Assembly (NCBI GenBank): GCA_022376925.1
Contig: JAIOJX010000032.1
Coordinates: 173,563,979-173,627,978 of the forward strand
Direction: 5' to 3'
Length of the DNA stretch: 64,000 nucleotides
Source of the DNA: Tragulus kanchil
Lineage: Eukaryota; Chordata; Mammalia; Artiodactyla; Tragulidae
Shown here: positions 22,621-33,519 of the stretch, piece after piece
Position numbering within the stretch: the first letter of the stretch is position 1
How the letters are laid out: the number at the start of each line of letters is the position of its first letter
The notes under the pieces: model-generated
Told to the model about the DNA's origin: nothing
What the model saw: only the letters and a program-made list of their open reading frames with translations
The model's database searches: none
Program-made: the position numbers and the translations under genes

Positions 22621-23904
22621 CCTGCAGGTGAGCCCAGGGCAGAGTTTTGTGATACAGCCCCTTGTGGGTTTAACCCAAGGACAGCATCGAGCTTACATGT
22701 GACAAGGCAAGTAGATCTCTTTATAACATTACATCTTCCAATCCATGGACATGGTATAACTCACCTCTTACTTCAGTAAGGTGACTCCATCTCTATAACC
22801 ATTAGCAATCTTCCAAATCAATGGACATGGTATAACTCACCAGTTTGATCCAGAAAGATGTGAGTCACAGTGGGCAGGCAGACAGCTGTGTTGAAGCCAG
22901 GCCTAGCCCCGGGCCAGCAGGTGTGTGAGCGGGTGCCGAGCTGTGGCCAGGTGCTGCTGTCCGTTCTGATGAGCTGCGGCAGCCGATCTGGCTGGGGCGG
23001 GCAGGTAGGCACTTGGGAACTGGAAGTGACTGGTAGACCAGCACTGGGGCGCAGGAAGTGGAAGGGGGTGAGGGTTGAGGAGGGGAGGGGCACGCTGAGC
23101 AGAGCAGAGCAGAGCGGCGGGGTGCGATGCTGCTCTGGGGCCATGGGGGAGCTCTCTCCAGAGTACCTGGGATGGTTGCCCAGCCGAGCTGGCGGCGTCA
23201 GCTTCAGGAGAGTCATTCCCCAGGAGCACAGAGCATGCTTACGCCAGGAAGGCTTCAGGGGGCTGCTGGCTGGGGGCCAGGTGCCTCGCAGTGGTCCTAG
23301 GGCTGGGCGCCCCTCCCTCCATTGCAGGCCGCGTCAGAACCCAGAGAAGAGGGGACCGCCTGATTCCAAGTAGCTAGTAAGTGGCAGAGCCAGAATTCCA
23401 GTCCCATGACTGGGTATTTTTCCCCCCAGTTCTCAGTATTATTAATAAAAATAACATTGGTAAGGAATAATTACTTTTTTTTTCTTTTGGATTATTCTCA
23501 GGAGAGGAATTACAGGGTCAAAGCATTAGAGCATTTTCATAGATCATGATATATAAAATTTTGCCCCCAAAGAGATGCACTGATTTACAAGGCCAATAGC
23601 AGTCAACTAGTTTCACCTGAAAATGACCCCACACCCACCCCTCTCCCATAACAACCAGCTGAACCCCAGAAGCTCTGCCCGGTCCAGACCACAGCCCTCC
23701 CTTCTCCCTGCAGGTGAGCCCAGGGCAGAGTTTTGTGATACAGCCCCTTGTGGGTTTAACCCAAGGACAGCATCGAGCTTACATGTGACAAGGGGCAAGT
23801 AGATCTCTTTATAACATTACATCTTCCAATCCATGGACATGGTATAACTCACCTCTTACTTCAGTAAGGTGACTCCATCTCATAAACGAATCTTACATTT
23901 TTCT

Positions 23905-23980
23905 CCAAAGAGAAAGCCTGAGTGCAGCAATGAAGACCCAGCACAGCCATAAATACACAAAAATTTCAAAAAATTAAGAA
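23905..23980 (+). mobile_element. SINE 3' tail fragment
   Basis: 'gtgcagcaatgaagacccag', then 'cacagccataaatacac' and an A-rich stretch, is the 3' end of a tRNA-derived SINE whose 5' part is missing. Confidence 0.65.
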
Positions 23981-23981
23981 G

Positions 23982-24268
23982 TTAGGGGATTCAGGGCTTC
24001 CCTGGTGGTCCAGTAGGTAAAGAGTCTGCCTTGCAGTGCAAGGGGCACCAGTTTGATCCCTGGCCCAGGAAGATCCCACATGCCGCAGAGCGGCTGGACC
24101 AGTGTGTCCAATTATGAGCCAGCGCTCTAGAGCGCATGCTCTCAGAGCTGGTGCTCCGCAACGAGAGAGGCCACTGCGAAGGGAGGCCCACACAGGCCAA
24201 AGAATAAAGGTGGATGAAAACAAATAAAAAACCAATAAAAGGGGTCAAAAAAAATTTTAGGGGATTCA
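23982..24268 (+). mobile_element. Young SINE subfamily copy with 12-bp TSD
   Basis: Head 'gggcttccctggtggtccag', body 'agcggctggaccagtgtgtc', 'aggcccacacaggccaaaga', then A-rich tail. Flanked by 'ttaggggattca' at 23982-23993 and 24257-24268. Confidence 0.92.
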
Positions 24269-24439
24269 AACAGATGCATTTTCATTTACGTTAGAAAGAA
24301 ATGATGGGGAAGACTCATAAACTAGTTGCCCTTAGGACTGTGGGTTGATGTCGCTGTACCTGGTTCATCAGATTGCTGAATTCTCTCTACTTTAGTGTAT
24401 GTGTGAAACTGCTCATAATGAAAACAGCCGTTCGGTAGA

Positions 24440-24600
24440 TATTTATCACGGAAGAGCTGCATTTACTGAGCACCTGGCATGTGCCAAGCAGTGTGTGAAG
24501 CGTTTCTAGGATCCAGGAGGTCATTTTGTCCTCACACCAGGCCAGAGGAGACAGCACCTGTTACAGGTGAGCGAGGCCCGGGGGGCATGGTCACCTTGGG
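24440..24600 (-). mobile_element. MIR SINE (also at about 25543-25703)
   Basis: 'atttactgagcacctggcat', 'gtgccaagcagtgtgtgaag' and 'cacctgttacaggtgag' are inverted MIR. Confidence 0.75.
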
Positions 24601-24894
24601 AAGACAGGGCAGGGGGACGGGAGCCAAGTCCTCGTCCTTCAGCACTAGGCGGCCACGGGATCATATCAGAAAGTGAAAAACCAGTCATCGTCAGCATAAG
24701 CCCGTCACGCATATAAAAGTAAGAGTCAGATGACACTCTGCAAAGAGTACATATGTCTGCCTCTGAGGGGAGGAAGGGGTGGGAGTGGGGTGGTTAGGAA
24801 GTTGTCATTTTTTTTCATCGTAAGCCTTGTACTTAATATTTGTCCTTTAAACATGTGTACCTGTGGCTAACTATTGAAAGTAAAACTTAAAAAC

Positions 24895-25000
24895 TGGAGA
24901 AAGACAGCAGAGCATCAGAGAGGTGAAATAACTTCCCCAAGGTCACCCAGGATTCAGAGCTGAGTCAGCGTTTAGCCTTGAAGTGGCGGCGGTGCCCACT
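24895..25000 (-). mobile_element. MIR SINE (also at about 25998-26103)
   Basis: 'agagaggtgaaataacttcc', 'ccaaggtcacccaggattca' is the inverted MIR core. A third MIR-like piece, 'ctgggtttgaactcaagtct', lies at 25299-25318. Confidence 0.75.
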
Positions 25001-26439
25001 GGGGTTGGGCAGAAGGCCACCTGGCCAGGGGGACCAGATTCACGGTGAAGACAGGTTATTTTCACTATCAGATGTTGCTGAAGTTCGAGCCTGTTAATGT
25101 TAATAAGTCTTTTATGAACCAGAAAGGCTCTTTTCACGTGTCTGACCTTGCAAGCTGGGCAGTGGCGGTTCAATGTCCACCAAACCCCAGCTCGCTCGCT
25201 GGCAAATCAGCAGCGTTCTCAAAATAGGCTGCATTGTTTTGCAAACACACCGATGAGCTGTTCTCCGTAAGCGGCCACAAAGTGTCAGGCACAGGGCTGG
25301 GTTTGAACTCAAGTCTGCGCATCTGGAGGTCACTCCCGGCTGGAAATGCAAAAATTTAAAATCCAATTAAAATTTTAGGGATTCAAACAGATTTTAGAAA
25401 GAAATGATGGGGAAGACTCATAAACTAGTTGCCCTTAGGACTGTGGGTTGATGTCGCTGTACCTGGTTCATCAGATTGCTGAATTCTCTCTACTTTAGTG
25501 TATGTGTGAAACTGCTCATAATGAAAACAGCCGTTCGGTAGATATTTATCACGGAAGAGCTGCATTTACTGAGCACCTGGCATGTGCCAAGCAGTGTGTG
25601 AAGCGTTTCTAGGATCCAGGAGGTCATTTTGTCCTCACACCAGGCCAGAGGAGACAGCACCTGTTACAGGTGAGCGAGGCCCGGGGGGCATGGTCACCTT
25701 GGGAAGACAGGGCAGGGGGACGGGAGCCAAGTCCTCGTCCTTCAGCACTAGGCGGCCACGGGATCATATCAGAAAGTGAAAAACCAGTCATCGTCAGCAT
25801 AAGCCCGTCACGCATATAAAAGTAAGAGTCAGATGACACTCTGCAAAGAGTACATATGTCTGCCTCTGAGGGGAGGAAGGGGTGGGAGTGGGGTGGTTAG
25901 GAAGTTGTCATTTTTTTTCATCGTAAGCCTTGTACTTAATATTTGTCCTTTAAACATGTGTACCTGTGGCTAACTATTGAAAGTAAAACTTAAAAACTGG
26001 AGAAAGACAGCAGAGCATCAGAGAGGTGAAATAACTTCCCCAAGGTCACCCAGGATTCAGAGCTGAGTCAGCGTTTAGCCTTGAAGTGGCGGCGGTGCCC
26101 ACTGGGGTTGGGCAGAAGGCCACCTGGCCAGGGGGACCAGATTCACGGTGAAGACAGGTTATTTTCACTATCAGATGTTGCTGAAGTTCGAGCCTGTTAA
26201 TGTTAATAAGTCTTTTATGAACCAGAAAGGCTCTTTTCACGTGTCTGACCTTGCAAGCTGGGCAGTGGCGGTTCAATGTCCACCAAACCCCAGCTCGCTC
26301 GCTGGCAAATCAGCAGCGTTCTCAAAATAGGCTGCATTGTTTTGCAAACACACCGATGAGCTGTTCTCCGTAAGCGGCCACAAAAGTGTCAGGCACAGGG
26401 CTGGGTTTGAACTCAAGTCTGCGCATCTGGAGGTCCTCA

Positions 26440-27195
26440 GGGCGGTGGCGGGGTCAGAGCTGAGTCACCGGACGCGGGGATGTCGGGGCTGCTCTTGGCC
26501 ACGTGATGGGGGCGGGGCTGTGGACCCCGGAGGCCGCGGGCTCTGATCTGGAAGCTGGCCCAGAGAATCGGGGGCGAACCGCTGCAGTGGGAGAGAAGAG
26601 GCTGAGCGGGAAGGGAAGTCGGAGGAAGTGCTGGCTAGGCCCGGGGCACAGGCTGGCTGAAGGCCTGGGGCAGGAGGGTGCAGGGGCAGAAGGCCAGGGT
26701 GGCTGGAGCCAGGGGCAGGCTGGAAAGAGAAGGCCGGAGGGGAGGCCGGGAGGCCGCAGGGCTTGGATCCTCAGGGCTTCGGGGCCTAGCAAGGACTGGT
26801 GTCTTTATCCCCAAAAAGCCACTTAGGGGCTTGAAACCCTCGCTCCGCCGCTAAGCGGGGAAAGGGAGGCAGTGAGGAAGAGAGGCGGGAGTTGCAGCCT
26901 AGACTGCTGGGGTCTAATCTGGGGGCGCTGGGAGGGGCGCAGCCGGGTCCCGGCTCGGGGCACGGGGCGGAGCAAACAGCCCCACCGCCCCGCCCACGGC
27001 CCCGCCCGGCAGGAGACGGGCCGAGTGAGACTCCGCCTCCCTCGCTGGTTGGCTAGGGGCGGGGTCACCTGACCCGGGGCGACCAATCCCCGCGCCCGGG
27101 GCTGGGAGTCCGGAGCTCGGCCGCGTCGAACGGCGCGGACAGGCCGGCCGGCAGGGGGCGGCAAAGGGTGGCTAGGGCTGCCGGGGCGCACTAAT
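26440..27195. promoter_or_regulatory. Orphan CpG island, candidate promoter
   Basis: CpG density rises sharply, strongest at 26925-27185. It carries GC boxes ('accgccccgcccacggcccc', 'ctaggggcggggtcacctg'), a CCAAT box at about 27084-27088 ('gcgaccaatcccc') and an E-box CACGTG near 26500. There is no convincing coding exon. An unannotated transcript (lncRNA) or distal regulatory island is plausible. A BovB fragment begins right after it. Confidence 0.6.
27148..27162 (+). promoter_or_regulatory. CTCF-like motif
   Basis: 'ccggcagggggcggc' matches the CTCF core consensus CCASYAGRKGGCRSY at 14 of 15 positions by eye. It sits at the edge of the CpG island. Confidence 0.4.
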
Positions 27196-27205
27196 GCGGC
27201 AGACT

Positions 27206-28100
27206 GTAGCTTCAGTGCAGTGCAGTCGCGCGGTCGTGTCCGACTGTGGACACGGGCTGCAGCACGCCAGGCTTCCCCGGCCTTCACCGTCTCCCGGAGC
27301 TTGTTCACACTCATGCCCGTTGACTCAGTGGCGCGATCCAACCGTCTCGTCCTCTGTCACCCCCTTCTCCTTCGGCCTTCTATTTTTCCCAGCATCAGGT
27401 TCTTTTCCAGTGAAAATTCAGGGTTGATTTCCTTCAGAATTGACTGGTTTGATCTCCTTGCAGTCCAAGGGACTCTCAAGAGTCTTGTCTAACACCGCAG
27501 TTCAAAGGCATCAACTCTTTGGCCCTCAGCCTCCTTTATGGTCCAGCTCTCACATTCGTACATGACGACTGGGAAATCCAAAGCTCTGACTATACAGACT
27601 TTTGTTGGCAACGTGATGTCTCTGCTTTTTAATATGCTGTCTAGGTTTGTCATAGCTTTTCTTCCAAGGAGGAAGCGTCTTTTAATTTCATGGCTGTAGT
27701 CATCATCTGCAGTGATTTTGGAGCCCAAGAAAATAAAAAGTCTGTTACTGTTTCCATGTCTATTTGCCATGCAGTGATGGGACTGGGTGCCAATGTCTTA
27801 GTCTTTCGAATGTTGAGTTTTAGGCCAGCTTTTTCACTCTCCTCTTTCACTTTCATCAAGTGGCTTTTAGTTCCTTTTCACTTTCTGCCATAAAGGCGGT
27901 GTCATCTGCATGCCTGAGGTTATTGATATTTTCCCCAGCAACCTTAGCTCCAGCTTGTGCTTTGTCCAGGCCAGCATTTCACATGACGTACTCTGCGTAT
28001 AAGTTAAATAAGCAGGGCCCCAGTCTACAGCCTTTATGTACTCCTTTCCCTGTTTGGAACCAATCCCTTGTTTCATGTCCTTTATTTCTCTAAGGAGGAT
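27206..28100 (-). mobile_element. BovB LINE, 3' end and part of the RT ORF
   Basis: About 0.9 kb of inverted BovB with the 3' terminus at left. The minus-strand reading preserves recognisable RTE reverse-transcriptase C-terminal text ('FLGSKITADDDYSHEIKRRF', 'KSRDITLPTKV') in broken frames. It is 5'-truncated, as is usual for the family, and not functional. Confidence 0.93.
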
Positions 28101-28122
28101 CTACTGACTCCTAGCTATGAGT

Positions 28123-28318
28123 AATGATGACATTTTAAAAAATATTTATTTATTTTGCTGCTCCAGGTCTTAGTCGCAGCATGCAGAATTTTTAGTTGCA
28201 ACATTCATATATTTAGTTGAGGCATGTGGGATCTAGTTCCCAGGGATCAAACCCAGGCCTCTGCTGCGAGCTCAGCATCTTAGCCCCCGGACCACCAGGG
28301 CAGTTCCAATGATGACAT
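28123..28318 (-). mobile_element. tRNA-derived SINE (ART2/CHR type) with 11-bp TSD
   Basis: 'tatttatttattttgctgct', 'gtgggatctagttcccaggg', 'ggaccaccagggcagttcc'. Flanked by 'aatgatgacat' at 28123-28133 and 28308-28318. Confidence 0.9.
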
Positions 28319-29079
28319 GACTATGTCTTCCCTTCCTCCTTCCTTCTCTTCTTGTCCTTATCGCAATATAATTTTAAATGAAAACAAATATCCGGATTAT
28401 TACATCAATTTGTGTCGTCTGTGTGTGTATAATATGTCCTTGTGTCTAAGACGTCAGTGGTTTTAAGATGCTCCACTGATGTAGTAACAGCTTTTTGGAC
28501 AAAACCAAAACTTCTGCCCCACGGTCCCTGCAGAGGTCCCCAACAAGATGGTCTGCAGTGGTCCTGCCCACAGTGGACTTCAAGGGCATCTTGATTTTTT
28601 TCTCCCCTCTGAACCCTATGTCCTTACCTGAGCTGCCAATGGAGTCCCTGTCCTCCCCGGGGCCACCTGGAGAAGGTGTCCTGAGCCCCTGTCTCAGCAG
28701 GAGCCAAGCAGGTGGAGCGGCTCCAGTGAGTCACCTGGACTCCAGGCCCACAGGCTCTGCCTGGGGCAGGGAGGGGTGGGGTGGGGGGTGTGTGGGGTGA
28801 CCTCAGAGGAGAGAGTGGGGTGCCGTCAGACCTGCCCAGACTTGCTGCTTCTGGTTCTCCAGCCTGTTTTGTCGTCTGCGTGTGGCTGACACCAGCTCCA
28901 AGTACATACTGCTTGAGAGCATCTTATCAAGACCTTCTAGAAGTTTCTCAGGACCCCAGAGTTCCCACAGGCTCTCAGCCTGGTACCAGCTCATGGCCGC
29001 GCCAGTCCTGCTTGCCCCACTGAGCCGCCTCTAGCTCCCCAGCGCCTGTCCAACCAGGGTGCCCTATCCGCCCACCCCT
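28319..29079. other. Intergenic single-copy sequence
   Basis: No exon or young repeat recognised. 28690-28800 is G-rich. Confidence 0.4.
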
Positions 29080-29165
29080 TGTACCTGCCTAGCTCCTGGC
29101 CTTTGCTTCTGCTGTTTCTTCCACTGGGGCTGCCATCCTCCCTCCAGTTTTTGCTGGTCTGAACC
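29080..29165 (+). mobile_element. Possible L2 fragment
   Basis: 'gtacctgcctagctcctggc', 'ctttgcttctgctgtttctt', 'ccactggggctgccatcctc' resembles the L2 3' region. Weak. Confidence 0.35.
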
Positions 29166-29167
29166 TC

Positions 29168-29530
29168 ACCCAGAGACGTTCCTGGTGGTCCAGTGGCTGA
29201 CCCTGTGATCCCAGTGGGGGGCTCTGGGTTCTGTCCCTTTTTAGAAAACTAGATCCCACTTGCAGCAGCTAAGACCCGTGCGTGTGTGTGTGTGTGTGCG
29301 TGCGTGTGTCTGTGTGACCCCATGGACTATAGCCACCAGGCTCCTCTGTCCATGGGATTCTCCAGGGAAGAATACTGGAGTGTGTTGCCGTTTCCTTCTC
29401 CAGGGGATCTTCCTGACCCAGGGATCAAACTTGCGTGTCCTCCATTTCCTACATTGGCAGGTGGATTCTTTACTGCTGAACGACCTGGGAAGTCCAACGA
29501 AGACCTGTGCAGCCAACTAACTAACTAAAT
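29168..29530 (+). mobile_element. SINE split by an inverted Bov-tA
   Basis: A plus-strand SINE ('gttcctggtggtccagtggc' to 'agcagctaagacccgtgcg') is interrupted at about 29283 by a (GT)n-containing inverted Bov-tA ('gtgaccccatggactatag' to 'gaacgacctgggaagtcc'). It resumes as 'acgaagacctgtgcagcc'. The imperfect duplicate 'aagaccYgtgc' marks the target site. Confidence 0.8.
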
Positions 29531-29999
29531 AAAGATAAATACAAAATAGAAATGGAAACTAGACTCACCATGGATCTAAACCCTGCTCCTGAACGTGACC
29601 CCTGCTGGAAGCACTAGCCTTTCCCTTCTCTGGCCCCAGACAGCGTGGCCGGATGGGAGGACCTCGCTGTGGGGCCACTGGGAGCCCAGGCTCCGTCCTC
29701 AGACCCAGGTCTCTGCCTCCTAAAGCACCCGTGGCTACAGACCTTCCCGAGAAGAGCGTTGGAGTCACACAAGGCCCACGTCCACTCAACTGCAGTTTCC
29801 ATGGCTGTGAAAGTCGTGAGGATGAACAGAGAGACTAGCTGCCAGGCAGCTGCCCTGTGCTTGGCAGTGAGGAGTCGGCAGTGGAGACAGTCCTGCCTGC
29901 CAGCCCTGGAAGGGGCTCAAAAACGGGGAACGAGCTTTAGTAGTTTGTATATTCCTATTATATTAGCTTTATTCGTGTATTTCCTTTAAAGTGAAAAAT

Positions 30000-30225
30000 C
30001 TTTAACATGAGCAGCCAGATGAGTTCTCCCATTGGTCCACACTGTGACTCCACGCCAAACAAAGCACATTTCAGCCCCCAAAGTCCCACCACGGGCAACT
30101 GCTATTCTGATTTTTACCACCATAGATTAATAGTGCCTCTTCTTAGTACTTTGTACAAATGGAATCACACAGAATGTGTTCTCTTGGGTCAGGTTTCTTT
30201 CACTCAACATTATTATGTTATCTAT
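30000..30225 (-). mobile_element. Old L1M-like fragment (also at 31071-31296)
   Basis: 'gactccacgccaaacaaagc', 'gtacaaatggaatcacacag', 'gggtcaggtttctttcactc' are typical of antisense mammalian L1 remnants. Confidence 0.5.
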
Positions 30226-30236
30226 TTGCTATCATG

Positions 30237-30470
30237 GACTTCCCTGGTGGCTCAGATAAGTCCGGCTGCAGCGCAGGATACCTCGTTTGATCCCTGGATC
30301 AGGAAGATCCCCTGGAGAAGGGAATGGCAACCCATTCTAGTATTCTTGCCTGGACAGAGGCAAGAATTCCAATGCAGGGGCCATTGAACTCCATGGACAG
30401 AGGAGCCTGGCGGGCTACAGTCCTTGGGGTCATAAAGAGTCAGACACAACTGAGCGATTTTCACTTCCAC
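30237..30470 (+). mobile_element. Bov-tA SINE with internal insertion (also at 31308-31541)
   Basis: 'acttccctggtggctcagat', 'aggaagatcccctggagaag', 'cataaagagtcagacacaac'. About 30 bp around 30359-30390 ('gcaagaattccaatgcaggg') are extra relative to ordinary Bov-tA. Confidence 0.88.
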
Positions 30471-31582
30471 ACTTATACGTTATTATACTGACAACAGCAG
30501 CAGCGACAGGGGCCTCCTGGCAGCCCAGTGGCTGGGTTCTTTACTGCTGAACGACCTGGGAAGTCCAACGAAGACCTGTGCAGCCAACTAACTAACTAAA
30601 TAAAGATAAATACAAAATAGAAATGGAAACTAGACTCACCATGGATCTAAACCCTGCTCCTGAACGTGACCCCTGCTGGAAGCACTAGCCTTTCCCTTCT
30701 CTGGCCCCAGACAGCGTGGCCGGATGGGAGGACCTCGCTGTGGGGCCACTGGGAGCCCAGGCTCCGTCCTCAGACCCAGGTCTCTGCCTCCTAAAGCACC
30801 CGTGGCTACAGACCTTCCCGAGAAGAGCGTTGGAGTCACACAAGGCCCACGTCCACTCAACTGCAGTTTCCATGGCTGTGAAAGTCGTGAGGATGAACAG
30901 AGAGACTAGCTGCCAGGCAGCTGCCCTGTGCTTGGCAGTGAGGAGTCGGCAGTGGAGACAGTCCTGCCTGCCAGCCCTGGAAGGGGCTCAAAAACGGGGA
31001 ACGAGCTTTAGTAGTTTGTATATTCCTATTATATTAGCTTTATTCGTGTATTTCCTTTAAAGTGAAAAATCTTTAACATGAGCAGCCAGATGAGTTCTCC
31101 CATTGGTCCACACTGTGACTCCACGCCAAACAAAGCACATTTCAGCCCCCAAAGTCCCACCACGGGCAACTGCTATTCTGATTTTTACCACCATAGATTA
31201 ATAGTGCCTCTTCTTAGTACTTTGTACAAATGGAATCACACAGAATGTGTTCTCTTGGGTCAGGTTTCTTTCACTCAACATTATTATGTTATCTATTTGC
31301 TATCATGGACTTCCCTGGTGGCTCAGATAAGTCCGGCTGCAGCGCAGGATACCTCGTTTGATCCCTGGATCAGGAAGATCCCCTGGAGAAGGGAATGGCA
31401 ACCCATTCTAGTATTCTTGCCTGGACAGAGGCAAGAATTCCAATGCAGGGGCCATTGAACTCCATGGACAGAGGAGCCTGGCGGGCTACAGTCCTTGGGG
31501 TCATAAAGAGTCAGACACAACTGAGCGATTTTCACTTCCACACTTATACGTTATTATACTGACAACAGCAGCAGCGACAGGG

Positions 31583-31735
31583 GGCCTCCCTGGCAGCCCA
31601 GTGGCTGGGTCTCGGAGTTCCCAGCACAGGGGCCCCAGGTTCGATCCCTGCCCGTAGAACTAGAGCCCACACACAGCAACTAAGACCCAGAGCAGACAAA
31701 CAAATAAATACTTGTTTTAAAAAATAGGAACAATG
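31583..31735 (+). mobile_element. tRNA-derived SINE
   Basis: 'gcctccctggcagcccagtg', 'ccccaggttcgatccctgcc', 'gcaactaagacccagagcag', A-rich tail. In copy 1 of duplication I only its first about 25 bp are present (30511-30536). Confidence 0.85.
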
Positions 31736-32204
31736 ATAATAAGTCTATCCCCCTCCCCTGGGACCTGGCACCTGGAATATGGTTAGTTGATTGTGAGTCT
31801 TGGTTGAGGGAAATTGGCCCATTCTGGTTTGTTTGTTTGTTTTCTGTAGGAGAACATGACCTGAGTCGACTCCATTGTTGGCAACTGCTCTCAAGGTGGA
31901 AATCAGGACAGTGGAGAATGCCAGGGAGCTCATTTTACTGGTCGCTGGCATCTGTGGTTTGGCTTGGCTGTTTGTAAATGCCCCTGAAGCATCCTGAGCT
32001 CACCTGAGTCTGGCGGCTTCTGGGGTTTCTTGGGGTCACTGGGCGTCCCCCTACCCCGTCCTGTGCCGCCCAGGTTAAGGCTCTGCCTCTGCCTGGCCTT
32101 GGTGCCTAGGACTCCGCTGTCCTCCCCTTTGGTCTGGGGTAGATACTCAGGAGGTGCGACATCAGGGCACCCTTGGGTTTGGTCTTTTGTTTGTGTGATT
32201 TTAA
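31736..32204. other. Intergenic single-copy sequence
   Basis: No element or exon recognised. Confidence 0.4.
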
Positions 32205-32456
32205 GAAATCTATTTATTTATCGATTGGCTGTGCTGGGTCTCTGTCGCTGCTCATGCTTTTCTCTGGTGCTCGGGGCTCTCACTGTGGTGGCTTCTCTCT
32301 TTGCAGAGCACAGGCTCTAGGGTGCAGAGGCTCAGAAGCTGCGGCCTGCAGGCGTCGTTGCTCTGCAGCGTGTGGGGTCTTCCTGGATCAGGGAAGAAAC
32401 CCATGTCTCCTGCATTGGCAGGTGGATTGTTTACCGCTGGGCCACCAGGGAAGCCC
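32205..32456 (-). mobile_element. tRNA-derived SINE (ART2/CHR type)
   Basis: 'ctatttatttatcgattggc', 'tgtgctgggtctctgtcgct', 'ctgcattggcaggtggattg', 'ccaccagggaagccc'. Confidence 0.9.
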
Positions 32457-33515
32457 TGGGCTCGGTCTTGATGAGGGAAGCCATTCCCTCATCTGCTCCA
32501 GGGCCCCCAGGTTGAAGTCTCTGGCTGGCGTCTCAGCCCGTGGCTCCTGGGGGGCGGGTTCTCATCGGCCCCGAAGTCGCTCTTGGAGGGACAGGCCAGG
32601 CCTCCTCTTCCAAGCATCCCTCCCTCAGATGGGAGACCGAGGCTCCAAGGGCAGGCTGTCTTCATTCGGGGAGTGGATGAGGAGTGCACCCAGTCAGCAC
32701 CTATTAGGCAGCTACTGTGCCCCCTGAGTAGGCACTGAGGACCCAGAGATACGCTGACCTATTCAGACCAAAGAGAGCCCGGCCGCCGGGAGGGGTCTGG
32801 GGAAGCTTCACCACGTGACTGGCCTCGGTCAGGCCAGGGGGAGGTGGACCAGGTCTGAGTGAGGGTATCAGGCGGAGGGAACCAGCGGGGCTGAGCCGTG
32901 GAGCGCGCTCAGGGCCAGCGATGCACGGCCAGGTGGGAGACATGGTCAGGAGAGGCTTGCTGGAGCTGGCCCAAGCTCCCTGCTCCTGAAGCCTGGAGAC
33001 TCCCCGTGGAGCAGTTGTGGGATCTGAGCCTTAGGGCCTCCCTCCGCCCTCAGTGTGACCCTGTGTCTGTTCCTGGGTAAATCGCCCCTGCAGATACATG
33101 AGTGAAGGGTGGGGTGCTGTGAATCGGTGAATAGGGTTTGAAGGCTGCCGTCCATGCCAGGAAGGCAGGGAGGGTGAGATGAGCCAGGGCTCTCGACCAG
33201 GGGGTGATGAACTCGGCACAAGGATTAGTCTTGGTTCTATTAGTCATGTCCTGGAGCAGGCCATTCCTGCACTCCACTGTGGAGGGGGCAAACTCAGCTT
33301 CTCCAGCAGGGCCAATGGGACGCTTGACTGCCTCCCCTGGCTCAGCCATTGCCTGGCTTGCTGGGTGCATCTGTGTCCTCCAAGGTCTCAGGTCCAGTCC
33401 CCTTTGCTCTTCGCAGAAGTGGAAGTGTCCTTAATCCAGCCCCTATGGAGACGGCCCCAGGAGCAGGGTCCCAAGGAGAAGTGTTGGCGGAGGATTCACC
33501 CTTGAGTGGATTCAT
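32457..33515. other. Intergenic single-copy sequence with a MIR relic
   Basis: Mostly unrecognised. 32690-32750 ('tcagcacctattaggcagct', 'actgtgccccctgagtaggc') looks like an inverted MIR end. No exon. Confidence 0.45.
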
Positions 33516-33519
33516 GTTG

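Larger units (their letters stand above)
21762..23881. repeat. Tandem duplication G (1,084-bp spacing) with 52-bp filler
   Basis: 21762-22793 recurs as 22846-23881. The filler 22794-22845 is itself a noisy second copy of about 22721-22765 (both contain 'ggacatggtataactcacc'). Copy differences: 'gcaggcgcg'/'gcaggccgcg', 'cacccaccctc'/'cacccacccctc', 'aaggcaag'/'aaggggcaag'. Confidence 0.93.
24251..26435. repeat. Tandem duplication H (1,118 then 1,103-bp spacing) with 33-bp filler
   Basis: 24251-25335 recurs as 25369-26435, with filler 25336-25368. Copy 2 lacks 14 bp near its start ('gcattttcatttac' region) and differs at 'cacaaagtg'/'cacaaaagtg'. Copy 1 begins at the tail and target-site repeat of the adjacent SINE. 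Confidence 0.93.
29466..31609. repeat. Tandem duplication I (1,071 bp x2)
   Basis: 29466-30536 recurs as 30537-31609. Differences: 'caggggcctcctgg'/'cagggggcctccctgg'. The junction joins two unrelated SINEs at 'gggttct'. Copy 2's left flank is therefore a hybrid of a plus-strand SINE and an inverted Bov-tA end. Confidence 0.95.
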
